The notes under the pieces are model-generated. The model was not told the origin of the DNA. It saw only the letters and a list, made by a program, of their open reading frames with translations, and searched no databases. This document shows positions 22,033 through 34,239 of a stretch of 64,000 bases of DNA, piece by piece (the first letter of the stretch is position 1; each line of letters starts with the position of its first letter). This DNA is from Pinus tabuliformis (taxonomy: Eukaryota > Streptophyta > Pinopsida > Pinales > Pinaceae), in assembly GCA_031772625.1 (NCBI GenBank), contig CM062816.1:636676352-636740351 (forward strand), given 5' to 3'. The translations under genes and the position numbers were made by a program.

Positions 22033-24426
22033 ATTATTTATGTTATTAATAATGCAAATTAATAACAATGCGTGTAAGTTATAAATAGTTATGACATAGT
22101 TTAGTTTATGGACGAAATAACCTTTTTCACTTACATTCACTAAAATATGACAATACAATTTCAAGGGTTTTTCTCTTTATGGGAGATTCTTCGGCGTAAA
22201 TCATATGATATTTCATTTGTCGACGCCATGTTGAATGAATAGATCAGGCAAAGCAAGTTAAATAGATAGAGAAGATCTCCAACGGCTATATTCTGACAAC
22301 TGCTAGATTTGACCAGTTAGTTAAGACAAGATTTTTTGTTTTTTAAAATAAGTTTTTGAATGCATAAATTGATTAAAAACCTTTGAAAACTCCTAGAATA
22401 CTAGAATTATGTATATTAAGAAATTTAAATTCAAGTTTTTAAAAATCTCTATGAAATTTTTATTAAAATTAACCATAAAAATCATTAGAAAAAAAGCCAT
22501 TTAATTTATAAATTAAACTAAGCCAATAATTATTTTTAGTAAATATCTAGTTATATTAAAAATCTTTTTAATAGTAAATATTGAAATTCAAGCAAATAAT
22601 TATAAATAAATAATCTTAGTTAATAAGGATTCTTTTACAATAATGTTTAATGAGCTCGTTTAAATGTTTTAAAATTTGGTTATTTAAAAATTGATATTTT
22701 TAATGTATAGTTTTTAACATTTTTTCCCTGATTTTAATTACAAATTATCAAATTATTAAAATATTAACTTTTAGATAATGATAATGACATAGTTCCTAAG
22801 AGTTTTTGAAAATATTCAATCCATTATACATTTAATTATCCTTGATTGTGTGTTATTCGAGAGAAGTGGGAACGTGGATTATTGTGCCCACCACCGTGCT
22901 TTAGATGGAATGGTGGTATTGTGGGGTTGCTCTTCGCGGTAATTAAATCGTGGGGTTGGTGTTTGACGTTTTTTTGCTGATGTGTCATGTTTATTTATTT
23001 TTATAGATTTTTTTAAGTAATATTTTTTTATTATTTAACGAGCATATGGTAAAAAATAACTAAGTGTGAGGTAGCAAATTTTAATTACCGACGTGGAAGG
23101 ATACGGTCTTGATGTTAAGGTTATGGAGTTTTAGAATTTTTTGGGATGTTCTAGATTGTCAAGAAGATATGGATAAGTATGATTTTGAGTTTTGAAATGT
23201 AGTGTTAAATTTTTAAGGTTAATAGTTGATTTTTGTAGTTGAATTTTTTGGTTTATAGGTTTAGGAATTGTTTAGTTTTTAAGTGTTTTGAAATTTTTGA
23301 TTGAAATATGAAGAGTTTTTTTGTCACATATAAATTTGTGTTGTTTAAAATGTGGATTTGATAACATATAATTAAACACTCTAAAGAAGTTAGAGTGTTT
23401 GAATAATGGAGAATTCACAACTCAAATTTTAAATTTGAATGAATTTCTACTTTATTCTAGGCACATAGTGTAAAGAGGTGTGGGAGTTGCTTGGAAAGTT
23501 ATGGAAATTCCGGTTATATTAAGAGAAAATCCGGTAAGGATTTTTGTAAATCTAAGTTATAGTTGTTAAACTTCATAATTTTTGGTGTCTTAGACGTTTT
23601 TGATGGTGGTTAATCCATTTCCACCATCAAAAACACGATTCAAACACTGCTTTTATAAGTTTTTTTGATTTTTTTTCGCCCGGCCACCTTTGACCTTCCG
23701 ACAATTCCTCTACCTTGTTAGACGACTCCTATTCTAGGTAAAGAAGACTAAAAAATTCCTATTAATTTCTTATAATTATATTTTAATATTATTCATATTA
23801 TCAATGATAAAGTTTAATAACAATACATGTAAATTATAATAGTTATTATTAATATTTTTAGTGAACTTTTATTAATGTTTAGTTATATTTAAGATCTTCT
23901 TTGATTAGTTAATTTGGTAATATTAATATTCAAATAAATAATTACCAAGGAATAAGATAAATAGAAACTGATTTTTTTTGTAACAAATGCACTTTAAAAT
24001 CTAGTATGGGAGAGATGTGTAATATAATGTAAGAAAATTGGTGTGTCTAACATATTTTATAAATATTTTATTTTAATTTTATTTTATAATTTTTTAATCT
24101 TAAATCTAAAAGAAAATAGGTATGAACAGATGTAATGGTGTAAAATAATAATTATGTAACCATATTTAATTTAGTTAATAAGCACATAAAAATTTATTAC
24201 TTATGACAAAATCCAAGGACTAAAAATGAATGGTTTAGTAAGTTATATACTTGTGTGATATTTATATATAATATTTTAAATTAAAAATTCATAGTTTAAT
24301 AATATTCTTAAAATGAGTTAAAATTAATAAAACATAATTAATATTAATGTAGGTAGTTAAATTTGACCATCAAAATTTACATAGTAATAAATTTATTATA
24401 CAAAATATGTGCCAAGTCCATTAAAC

Positions 24427-24452
24427 ATATATATATATATATATATATATAT
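24427..24452. repeat. (AT)13 microsatellite
   Basis: Twenty-six bases of AT dinucleotides. Confidence 0.95.
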
Positions 24453-25737
24453 CATATTTTAACAATAATGATAGTTAATAATATATATAAAAGTACTTTA
24501 TGTACTTTTTATGCTGCATAACCAATTTATGTATTCAAAAGTGTATTTTAAAATATAAGAAATCACAATTTTGCTTGAAATTATATTTTTAGATTTTCTC
24601 TAGAAAAAGAAATCCATTTTTTCTATTCGTTACACTGAATATAATAAATTTCAGATAATAATTAAATTTATATTAATTTAGAAGTTTAAATTCCAAGCAT
24701 TAAAAATTAATAATTTAAAAAATAATTTTTTTTTTTTGAATTTTATATTATAATTTTATTATTTTAATTTGAGGTTGACCAAAAACACGAAAACTCTTAA
24801 ACACTTTAAAATTGTATTATTTTGAAAAATTAAGATGAATTTAGGATAAATTTCCCAGTTTAAATAGTTTATGATTTGGTTATTTAAAATTTTTATATCT
24901 TTTAGATATGTTTTTAAATTCTGAAATAAATTAAAAAATCTTAAAATATTAAATCTGAGTTAATAGTAATAAGAGGTTTTGAGAATATTTAATTATTACA
25001 TATTTTAAAATAAATTTTAATTATCTCTCGGGTGTGATTCAAGAGACGCGGCAGCTTAGGTTATTGGGTCCACTATTCTTTGTTAGATTCAATGGAAGTC
25101 ATTAAATTTTTCCGGTGGTTTTTGATGCATTTTGTTGATATATCATGGTTTGATGTTTCTATAAATGGATTAGTGTTGTTGCAAATGATGTTTAGAGTTT
25201 TGGATTCGTTATTAGGTTAATATATGGTTAAAAATACTTCGTTTTAACTATTTTTAGGAAGATTTTTTAAAGTACCGATGAAAGTTAAGGATGGGATGTT
25301 AAAGTGATGCAGTGTTAGATTTTATTAAATTGTTGTTATTAAAGAAGACATTCAGAAGCATGATTTTGAGTTTTTGGATGGAGGGTTGAATTTTTAATGT
25401 TAATAGTTGACTTCACAATATAATTTAATTGGTAGGTTTAGAGGTGTTGTTGTTGTTTAACTACTAATTTATATTTATCTTAAAGTTGTTTAGTAGATAT
25501 AAGGTTAAGATGAATCTAGACTAATTTAATTTTTTCTTCTAGATCAGTGATACTCGACATGAATACTATGGATTCTCACAAACCTAGAGCTCAAAAATCC
25601 CTGGTAATTTGACCAAGTCAGGTTTACCTTGATATCTTAATTTAAAACTATTTTTATTTTAAAATAGAATTATTTTTATTTTTATTGAGATTTTTTTTAT
25701 TGGTAAAATCTTAAAGTTTTTTTTTGTTTAAAATGAG

Positions 25738-26030
25738 GTTGTAATATCGTTGAAGATAAGCTATTGTAAAACTCTGGTAAACTGAGTGTTGTTGAATAAT
25801 TTAATAATATTAATTAGAGTAATATTAGAAAAAAAATATTCTTCTAATTCTTAATTACAAGAATATTACAACTATTAATTGTTAATTCTTAATTCTTATA
25901 TTGAGAAGAATATAAATTCTTTTTTTTCAAAAATTTTTATTTTCCAAGTTGATATATTTTATGAGTTTTAGAGGTAATGAGTCATAGTTTTAAAAAAGCT
26001 ATGAATAGGTCACATTGAGTAAATGTCAGA
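25738..26030 (+). repeat. LTR fragment related to 48028-48300
   Basis: Starts TTGTAATATCG and shares long ordered blocks with 48028-48300, including TTCTAATTCTTAATTACAAG and TTTTATGAGTTTTAG. Probably a truncated or solo LTR of a TGTAATATCCC-type gypsy family. Confidence 0.6.
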
Positions 26031-26429
26031 TATCACATTTCATAGAGTAAAGAATTTGAAATGTACATTACAAGCACCTAAGTGAAATAAATTTGTTTCA
26101 TACAATAATAAAGTAATTCTCATATCTACTCTCGCCTAAAGTGAAAATGAAATGCTTCTGGGACTTATTAGTCACGTTACCATCATAAAATCACTAGTCT
26201 TGTTACCATCATGGTTCATAACTCATATAATGTTACATTTATATTAAGATATCTATTCTTGTTACCATCATAACGCCTCAAATTTTAAATTTATATTAAA
26301 GCTAGGTTTAAATCTTAATTTAGATTAAGGGACACCTTCGTCCCCTTTGTACCCTTCCAATTTTATGGTTGTCACTATATTTATCCAAGAGGCTATGGTA
26401 ATATGCCTATTTAACCTATATAGTGATAT
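26031..26429. other. AT-rich spacer, no gene seen
   Basis: Contains three spaced occurrences of TTGTTACCATCAT-like sequence (about 26200-26270) but no coding signal. Confidence 0.5.
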
Positions 26430-26555
26430 GGGGTTTAACAGTAAGTTTTGTTGGGTGAAACCCATGAGATGAGGGTTCAAACCTCATTGAGTATTTATAT
26501 GACCTTCTGTGTGGCTTAGCAGTCATGTAGCCTAAGGTTACATTTGATCCTGGGT
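26430..26555 (+). other. possible tRNA-derived SINE head
   Basis: AGGGTTCAAACCT with 5-6 bp flanking complementarity (ATGAGG / CCTCAT) forms a TPsiC-arm-like hairpin at 26469-26487. TTTAACAGTAAG upstream is a weak A box. A second A-box-like TGGCTTAGCAGT lies at 26513-26524. The 3' end is not definable because the minisatellite begins there. Confidence 0.35.
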
Positions 26556-27590
26556 CTATTTAGGATAACTCGTCTATTTAGGATAACTCTCACCAGTTTA
26601 CTGATTATCCTACTCTCACCAGTTACTGAATCAGATCTGTTTAGGATAACCCTCACCAGTTACATTTGATCCTGGGTCTATTTAGGATAACTCTCACCAG
26701 TTTACTCTCACCAGCCTAAGGTTACATTTGATCCTGGGTCTATTTAGGATAACTCTCACCAGTTTACTGATTATCCTACTCTCACCAGTTACTGAATCAG
26801 ATCTGTTTACGATAACTCTCACCAGTTACATTTGATCCTAGGTCTATTTAGGATAACTCTCACCAGTTTACTCTCACCAGTTACATTTGATTCTGGGTCT
26901 ATTTAGGATAACTCTCACCAGTTTACTGATTATCCTACTCTCACCAGTTACATTTGATCCTGGGTCTATTTAGGATAACTCTCACCAGTTTACCGATTAT
27001 CCTACTCTCACCAGTTACTGATTAGGTCTGTTTAGTATAACTCTCACGATAAGGATAACTCTCATAATAACTCTTACCAGTTTATAGTGGCAGCCACTTA
27101 GATTTGATCCTGGGTCTGTTTAGGATAACTCACTCTCTATATAGGATAACTCTCACCAGTTTATAGTGGCAGCCACTTAGATTTGATCCTGGGTTTGTTT
27201 AGGATAACTCTTTGTTTAGGATAACTCACTCTCTGTCTAGGATAACTCTCACCAGTTTATAGTGGCAGCCACTTAGATTTGATCTTGGGTCTGTTTAGGA
27301 TAACTCTCTGTTTAGGATAACTCACTCCCTGTTTAGGATAACTCTCACCAGTTTATAGTGGCAGCGACTTAGATTTGATCTTGGGTCTGTTTAGGATAAC
27401 TCACTCTCTGTTTAGGATAACTCTCACCATAGTGGCAGCCACTTAGATTTGATCCTAGGTCTGTTTAGGATAACTCTCTGGTTAGGATAACTCACTCTTT
27501 GTTTAGGATAACTCTCACCAGTTTATAGTGGCAGCCACTTAGATTTGATCCTGCGTTTGTTTAGGATACCTCTCACGAAACAATGATTAT
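26556..27590 (+). repeat. AGGATAAC minisatellite, two subfamilies
   Basis: About 1 kb built from units around TTTAGGATAACTCTCACCAG. At least 20 exact AGGATAAC copies were counted plus variants. The first half carries TTTACTGATTATCCTACTCT spacers, with the motif inverted. The second half carries TATAGTGGCAGCCACTTAGA spacers, themselves containing the palindromic AGTGGCAGCCACT. Unit order is irregular, as expected from unequal exchange. Confidence 0.92.
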
Positions 27591-27612
27591 CCTAAATTAA
27601 AAAAATAAAAAT

Positions 27613-27896
27613 AAATAAAAAATATCCCTATCTAACCTATTAACCTTTAACCTTTTCTCTAAGTGCGACCCGGACAGACTAGTTGGAGTAAATTCTAAAT
27701 GTTAAGGACTTTAATCCGTGCCACCGTGGCCAGTACCACCTCCCATCTAGTTTAATAAAAAATAAAAAATATGCCTATCTAACCTATTAACTTTTTCTCT
27801 AGGTGCGACCCGGACCCGCACAGACTAGTTGGAGTAAATTCTAAATCTTAAGGAGTTTAATGCGTGCCCCCGTGGCCAGTACCACCTCCCATCTAG
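27613..27896. repeat. 147-bp tandem duplication
   Basis: Two copies share TATCTAACCTATTAAC, GTGCGACCCGGAC, AGACTAGTTGGAGTAAATTC and CCAGTACCACCTCCCATCTA. The second holds a small insertion after CGGACC. Confidence 0.9.
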
Positions 27897-28590
27897 TCAG
27901 TCATCGATCTCCACCTCATCTACTATCACATGATCTTCAGGGTTTCCCTCACGAGTCTCATTTTCGAGGGCAGCAAATTAGATTAATGGTGTAGATATTC
28001 TAGTTGTGGATCGACGACTCTCCTTGCATTAGAATAATCCTAACCCTACCTCATTGCATTTCGTTTTCGATTTGGGTTCATTTCTCGGTTACCTACTCGC
28101 AGTCGCAAGGGGGAATACCTGGCTCTCTGCCTGCTTTTTTCGTGACGATTCTAGCCCTTTCTGTCCATTGCTCCAGTCCCCTGCTCACGACCCTTGTCAT
28201 CTCAGGTAAATTCCACACTTTTTAACCTTCTCCCTTTCTTTTTCCATAACGATTTAATGTATTACATATAAGGGTTTATGGTTGCTCTGTGTCTAACGTT
28301 ACTCTGAGTTATGGTGTCTATTATTCCTCCTCGCATTAACGCCCTTTCACCCTTAACACGGATAACCTTCTTGCAGATTTGGGGTATGGAGCCAACACCA
28401 ATTTTTCTCCTTAGCGTTGGCCATGGTGAAAATCTCTTTACTCAACTCGCTCAGTGGCGGCTTGAACTTGGTATGCATTTGGCTCCCCCTTTGACGAGAC
28501 GTTTGCTCAGAGGCAGCATGCCGCGAGGGAAGGGTTTCGCCAACTATTACCTAGTAAGGGTATGTTACCCTGCTCCTTACCATTAATAAT
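27897..28590 (+). other. possible 5' end of an unrecognised gene
   Basis: Less AT-rich than its surroundings, with spliceable signals in order: CTCAG|GTAAAT at 28205/28206, TTCTTGCAG|ATTTGG at 28376/28377, and AACTTG|GTATGC at 28470/28471. The middle exon would start coding at ATG 28386 (M-E-P-T-P-I-F-L-L). Unspliced, that frame reads on to about 28586. No domain was recognised and no downstream exons could be followed, so this may be a chance pattern. Confidence 0.22.
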
Positions 28591-30629
28591 TGCATTTAAC
28601 TTCGTTTCGAGTAACATTCCATTTTTTGTTCTTTAAAACGATAATTCTGGTTCGATTTCTAAATCGTGATTTCTGGCCACAAGTAATTTGGCAGGCACCG
28701 AGTTTGGCAATCGCTTTAATGCAAGTAATTTCTTGCTCTTAGCGCCTTTCCTATCTCCATTAATTCCTTTCCTCAATTTTACTGTAGTCGATATACCAAT
28801 TCCTTATTTTCCTCTGTTGTGGCTACTTTTGGAATTTGGCATAGCGTTTTCTCATGAGACCTCCACGCTGCTACAGGCGGGTACTTCTTACATTTCTCGC
28901 CAAGTTTCTATATATGTCTCGATGTGCCTTTATGTTGGATATTCTTCACTCTACAACTCAATCTTCGGCCAGGGAACTACCCCTCTGCGCCTCCATAAAG
29001 TTACGCAGTTGACGCTTTGTCACTAAAGTTTTTGTATTTATTTATGGTGCAAAAAGTAGGACTAGAACACACATATGCTATGACAGGTTTTAGAGCGAGG
29101 TGAATGTTTCGACCCCTCACTGTAACTCGAATGCCCTTGATTCATTATATTTTCTTTCGTAATTGTCGAGCTGACACCGTTTACACGGTATTCCAACTCT
29201 TTGAATTGTGGATACAGTGATCCTTTTTTACTCTTGTTTTCACTACATGAACTGTCATAGTTATGAATACTATCTCTCCCCTTTGAATTTACAATTCACT
29301 ATTGCTCTTATTCGGGTTTCTGGTTACCCGAACTATGACAGTGCTATAAGTTGTTTCTACTCTTTAAGATTATAATTTTTAGAATGTCTGTCTAATTGTT
29401 CTAGTTATACAAACTACTCAAATGCTATATGAGGGGTCTAAAATCATTTCCCACATTATGTCTTCCTTTACTATCTAATATTTCACTAATGCGTAATTTC
29501 CTAGGGTGTATATAAAGATGTTTGTATGTATACTTATAGTTTTCAGTTTAATTGTAGTATTATGTTAGTATTATGTAAGATTATGAAGATTCCTATATTT
29601 TTATTCAAGTTCTTAGTTCCCACTAATGTTTTGGGGTTAAGAATACACACAAAAACATATACATATATACAAACAAACATATATATATATATATATAGCT
29701 TCGATTTTTCTCATTTGTTGTTTTCACATGCATGTATCTATTTTGCTATTTAGTCTAGAATTGTATTCACTTCTGCTAGCGTCGAGTCTTCCAAACTTTC
29801 AATGAGAGCAACATTCCTTTAACTCTAATAAGAGAGTACATTTAATTTCTGAACATAACTAGTTCAAGTTTTCCTTGAGAAAGAATCCATTTTTCTGATT
29901 CCTAATATTAAGATGTATGATCGTCTCTACTTTGTGTCTCTGACTTAATTCAGTTGCAAAATTCTTTCTTCCACCATAGCGCTATACCCTGTACAATCAA
30001 CTCGTATCACTTTGCAAATGAAGGGGAGGCTTAAATAAGTCCCTCTCCTTGTTAGTTTTTTTTCTAAAACTACTTTACTACCTAAGTCTCAGCTAGGTTG
30101 GATTCATTCAGTAATAATCTTCCTACCCAATGCGGTCAAAAATATTTAATCACCTACTCCTTATCTTATCCACAAGGGTATGACTTATCCTTCCTATTCA
30201 TCAGAAAGATCTTCATCTTCTCAACTAGAATTTATGGTGTGCATAAGCCCACAACCACGTAAGCTACCTAATCAATACATCAGGGGGAACTAGGTATACT
30301 ATATGCAGATGAATAATTTTATTGTGAATAACCAATGATAATAGTCAAGTAATTAGCTTGCTATAAGCTACTCTATAATTCGTTTCATCTCACAACTATT
30401 ACAATCCCACTTTCAAATATTCATCTCATAAACATAAGATAAGAACCAATAAAACCATTCATTTATCCGTTCGATTAAGCACTTCTTATGTATACCAACA
30501 CTAACTTTTCATCTATTAAATATAAGAAAAGACTTGAATATAAACAGTCGTTGAACACTTTTTTAATGATTACACTCATAGATTCACTTATATCTACAAC
30601 ATATTATTCAAATCATTTTTTAATCATAA
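28591..30629. other. spacer without recognisable genes
   Basis: Short hydrophobic ORFs (for example 28688-29026) look like translated AT-rich noise. An (AT)n run lies at 29680-29698. Confidence 0.5.
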
Positions 30630-30634
30630 TTCCA

Positions 30635-31230
30635 TGGTCCAAACTTAAATAACAATACAACGAATTACTGATATAACCATAAATATAAAGGTGCAGTAGA
30701 AATAACACTTAATTTCATTAATGTCATAATATTAAAATTCTTACAAAGAGAATGGAAATAAACTACCTTGGGCGATGGTAGCTTATCTATGAGAAGAGAT
30801 GTGGTTGATAAATGCCTCTGAATTGTGTTACAATTAGGCTCAAAGGCCTATTTATTATTGAATGACAAGAGAAAACCATAATAAACCAAAACCCTAACCC
30901 TTGGAGATGTAACGCCAATAGTTTGTGGGCCCCGTTGGCATTAGTTTGGCTGGCAAATTCCTCGGGTCGTAACTTGGTCATATTATCTCTGTTTGGTGTG
31001 TACCATACCTTGTTCAAAAGGTCTTATTGAGTACTAAAATATTTGTGGTAGCCCCTGCTTATGGTGCTTGGCGTGCAGCACACCTCAATAAAATGTCGTT
31101 TACGGGGTCAAAACTACTCGGGAAGTTCAAGACCAAAAAAAATGGTAAGAATAGTAAATGTTAGTAATTAATGAAACTAGTTGGATTTCTAGGTGGAATA
31201 GGAAGGCGGCCACAAATATCCACTGGATCA
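30635..31230 (-). repeat. gypsy dimer 3' LTR
   Basis: On the minus strand it begins TGATCCAGTGGATATT next to the polypurine tract and ends TGGACCA at the TTCCA duplication. It is collinear with 40425-41023, sharing for example CGTAACTTGGTCATATTATC. Confidence 0.85.
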
Positions 31231-31243
31231 GTTCTCCCCCTTA
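31231..31243 (-). promoter_or_regulatory. unit B polypurine tract
   Basis: The minus strand reads TAAGGGGGAGAAC directly before the 3' LTR. Unit A has the equivalent tract at about 35517-35527. Confidence 0.85.
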
Positions 31244-31274
31244 TGAAGCAATGATCCCCATTGCATAAAGAGCC

Positions 31275-31966
31275 TCCATGAGGTAAGGAAATTTCTATCA
31301 TACCTAGTCCCTCGTGAACCACTTGCCTTGGTGAAGAAGTTGGACTGCTCTGACAACATGATATAGCTAGATCCTCTATTGGTGAGTGTTCTTGATCTAC
31401 GTGTCCATGAGATGATTACTTGTGGCATGTCCCATGTAGTTCGAGTTGAGCTTTGCTTGTGTGAGTTTCTAATAATTATAGTCATTGAAGAATTTTTTAA
31501 TAATTACACTCATACATTCATTTATATCTACAACATATTTTTTGTATGAGCCGAATCTAACTCAGTGGCTCCAAATGGTATGGCCACATCAATGGGACAT
31601 AATGATTTAAATCCTAGCCCTCCATGAGGTAAGGAAATTTCTAGCGTAGCTCGTCCCTCATGAACCACTTTCCTTGGTGAACAAATTGGACTGCTTTGAC
31701 AACTTGATATAGCTAGATCCTCTGTTGGTGAGTGTTCCTGATCTACGTGTCCATGAGAAGATTACTTGTGGCATGTTCCATTTAGTTCGAGTTGAGCTCT
31801 GTTTGTGTGAATTTTTAATAATTAAAGTCCTTGAACAATTTTTTAATAATTACACTCATAGATTCACTTATATCTACAACATATCATTTGTATGAGTTGA
31901 ATCTACCTCAGTGGCTTAAAATTGTATGGCCACATCAATGGGACATAATGATTTAAATGCTATCCC
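31275..31966. repeat. 346-bp tandem duplication at the unit B 3' end
   Basis: TCCATGAGGTAAGGAAATTT recurs at 31275 and 31621, and both copies run on through GGACATAATGATTTAAAT. Unit A has the same pair (about 35558 and 36190) at wider spacing, so the duplication predates the two-unit structure. In unit A the interval holds integrase C-terminal coding sequence that unit B has lost. Confidence 0.8.
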
Positions 31967-32059
31967 TACCTAAAACGGCATGTGGCACGTTGAGCTATGG
32001 AGAGCTCTGTTGTAGCCGTGTTGGACAGAGGGGAGACTTTTATCCCATGTGCATGGATG

Positions 32060-32623
32060 CTTGAATTTTTACATGCACAAAATGTGGGTGATCATCCTGT
32101 TGACAAACTCTACTTCACCATCAATTTTGGAATGGAAGGTCATGGACTTAGCAACTTTTGTATCCATAATTTACTAGAGGCTTGACCAAAGTGCACTCAA
32201 GAATATGTCGTGTTGATCTAAGAAAATGGACTATGGTATCCCAATGTGTACCCACATTTGCTCAAAGAAGAACTTAGTAGTGGCCTCTGTTGTGGTACTC
32301 GTCTTGCAGGTCATCATTATGGCCATCTTGGAGAATCTATCGATGACCATGAAAACACACTCGTTTCTATGCTTAATAGAAGGAATGCATGACATGTAAT
32401 CCATGGAGATAGATTCCCAAGGTCGATTAGGAGTAGGTAGAGGAGTATATAGGCCTTTCTTATTGATGGTTGGTTTCTCAATGGCACAGGTAGTGCAAGA
32501 TCTAATGTGCTTCACAACATATTGATGAAGTTTCGGCCAGTAAAAATTCTTTTGTAATACCACCATTGTTTTCTCTACTGTAAAATGTCCAACGACCCCA
32601 CTATAGTGCACCTCAAAAATCAT
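32060..32623 (-). pseudogene. unit B integrase fragment
   Basis: Minus-strand frame 32623-32231 has the H-H-C-C zinc finger (H-Y-S-G-V-V-G-H, C-T-T-C) and the start of the core (S-M-D-Y-M; V-I-D-R-F-S-K). The core continues in broken frames towards 32060. The rest of the catalytic triad was not verified, and stops make it inactive. Confidence 0.8.
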
Positions 32624-32722
32624 CTAGGCATGCTCACTTGAAGGAACAAATATATGTCCTAGGTTGAATAATAGTGCATCTTGAAGGTGAAGTTTTGGAA
32701 CGTGTTTCCCTTGCAGGAGTGT

Positions 32723-33197
32723 CTAGTCTGTGCTCTCGAATTCTCGATATCTTTGGTAAAGATACAACTGCCCCAAAGTCTCATTCCCATAGGAGTCGAG
32801 AACAACGATTAGCACCATGACAGGTGTTCGACTGATGCATTCTAAAACATTTTTAGTGGTTCCCTTCTTGTACTTAATGTTCAAATGGAACCATTGCAAG
32901 TAGGTGGACCATTTCTGATGGCGATCGTTCTGCAACTTCTTTTTGTCCATATGTGGATGATCGTTTCCTTCCCTAGAATGTAATACTTTCGTTGATGGCA
33001 AGCTTGCACAATGGAATACATTTATTTTCCTTAAGTGGGATACTTTCGGACTGTGTTTGAGTATGGTAAACCACTAGATGTCTCCGTTGAGTAAGAACTT
33101 CACGAATAAGATAGTGGGAGGCATGTATCTCAATCTCAAATGGTTGTTGCGGGTCTAATAATGTGAGCATAGGTTCATAGCAGAGGTAATGCTTCAA
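32723..33197 (-). pseudogene. unit B RNase H region
   Basis: Two overlapping minus-strand frames (33197-32973 and 33001-32723) match the RT-linked RNase H of gypsy elements: the F-E-I-E-x-x-A-S start and the H-Q-K-W-S-T-Y-L-Q-W block. A frameshift separates them. Confidence 0.75.
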
Positions 33198-33373
33198 CTT
33201 GGAAAATTCCTTCTGTTGTGTTTCAGACCAAAAAACTTTTCTTTCACTCTACCCTTCATGACTTAACATAAAAGCCAAGTGATATGAGATAACCACAACA
33301 TGAACGTGTAATAGAAATTGGCAAGTCGAATAAGGTTGGGGAGCTATTTTAAAGTGGTTAGGGTTGTCGAATC

Positions 33374-33990
33374 CTAAATTACTTGTATCTTGTCTAGGTC
33401 CACATGCACAGCCTGTTCAACAATGATGCACCTCAAATATTGAACTAGGGTCATTCCAAAAGTGCATTTCTCTAATTTGGCACACAACTTGTCTTGTTGT
33501 AGGGTTTGAAGGACCCATCGAATATGGTGGAATTTGTCTTCCCATATCTCGTTGAACGTCGAGATATCATCTAAATGCACCATCACAAATGCATGAGTGA
33601 ATGGTCACAAGATTTCATCCACCAATCTCATGAATATTTTGGGAGCATTCGTCAACCCGAAATGCATGACCAACCATTCAAAAAGGTCCTGAGATTTCAA
33701 GGAAATATTCCACACATCGGAGGGTTTAATAGGCACATGGTGATAGACAGACTTCAATTCAATCTTGCTGAAATATTTGGCTCCATTGTGTTGGTCTAGA
33801 AGGTCATCAATCTGTCGGACTCAGTACCTATTCAACGCCCTATCGTTAATTAAAAGGTCTCATGCTTATTTTTTACCAATATAATTGGGCTACGATAGGG
33901 TAATGATCTTGGCCCAATGTCCCCTTTCTACAACAAATCCTGATTTCGCCTCTTGATCTAACTGTTCTCTAGAAGAAAGCATCGATAGAT
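33374..33990 (-). pseudogene. unit B reverse transcriptase fragment
   Basis: The minus-strand frame 33586-33374 carries V-H-L-D-D-I (RT motif C, catalytic DD kept) followed by L-E-K-C-T-F-G-M. Upstream palm and finger sequence continues in broken frames to about 33990. Confidence 0.78.
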
Positions 33991-34239
33991 CATTCCAATG
34001 AGTAGCAACATGTTGGGGGTCAAATTGATGGAGTGCTTGACTGAACATTGTAGAGGTAATAATCATAGAGCGAGGTCTTGACTCATTTACAACATGTCAC
34101 TTCTACAAGTATGGCTGTCCTAATAATGCATCACAAAATTCAAAAGGAGAAGCACCACACAATACCTCATTTGTGAAGGGCTTGATGCTTTAGGGAAGGT
34201 GACAATGCTGGCGGATGCAAAGATCTCTTCCTTGGTGAA

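Larger units (their letters stand above)
21430..25445. repeat. about three diverged copies of one AT-rich segment
   Basis: Related blocks recur in the same order. A TACCGA-TG-AAGGTTAAGG-type block lies at about 21450, 23090 and 25272. An AAAATTTTTAATGTTAATAGTTGA-type block follows in each. The 22540-22640 and 23885-24000 stretches match, as do 22650-23060 and 24845-25240. Copies are 1.65 and 2.17 kb apart, suggesting old tandem duplication with later insertions. No genes were seen. Confidence 0.55.

Noticed and set aside
26556..27590. CRISPR array
   Set aside because: The genome is a plant's; units are irregular, spacers are themselves repeated, and no cas genes exist. It is a minisatellite.
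28688..29026. 112-residue hydrophobic ORF as a membrane protein gene
   Set aside because: Its start depends on a weak context, no homology was recognised, and AT-rich DNA readily yields Phe/Leu-rich frames.
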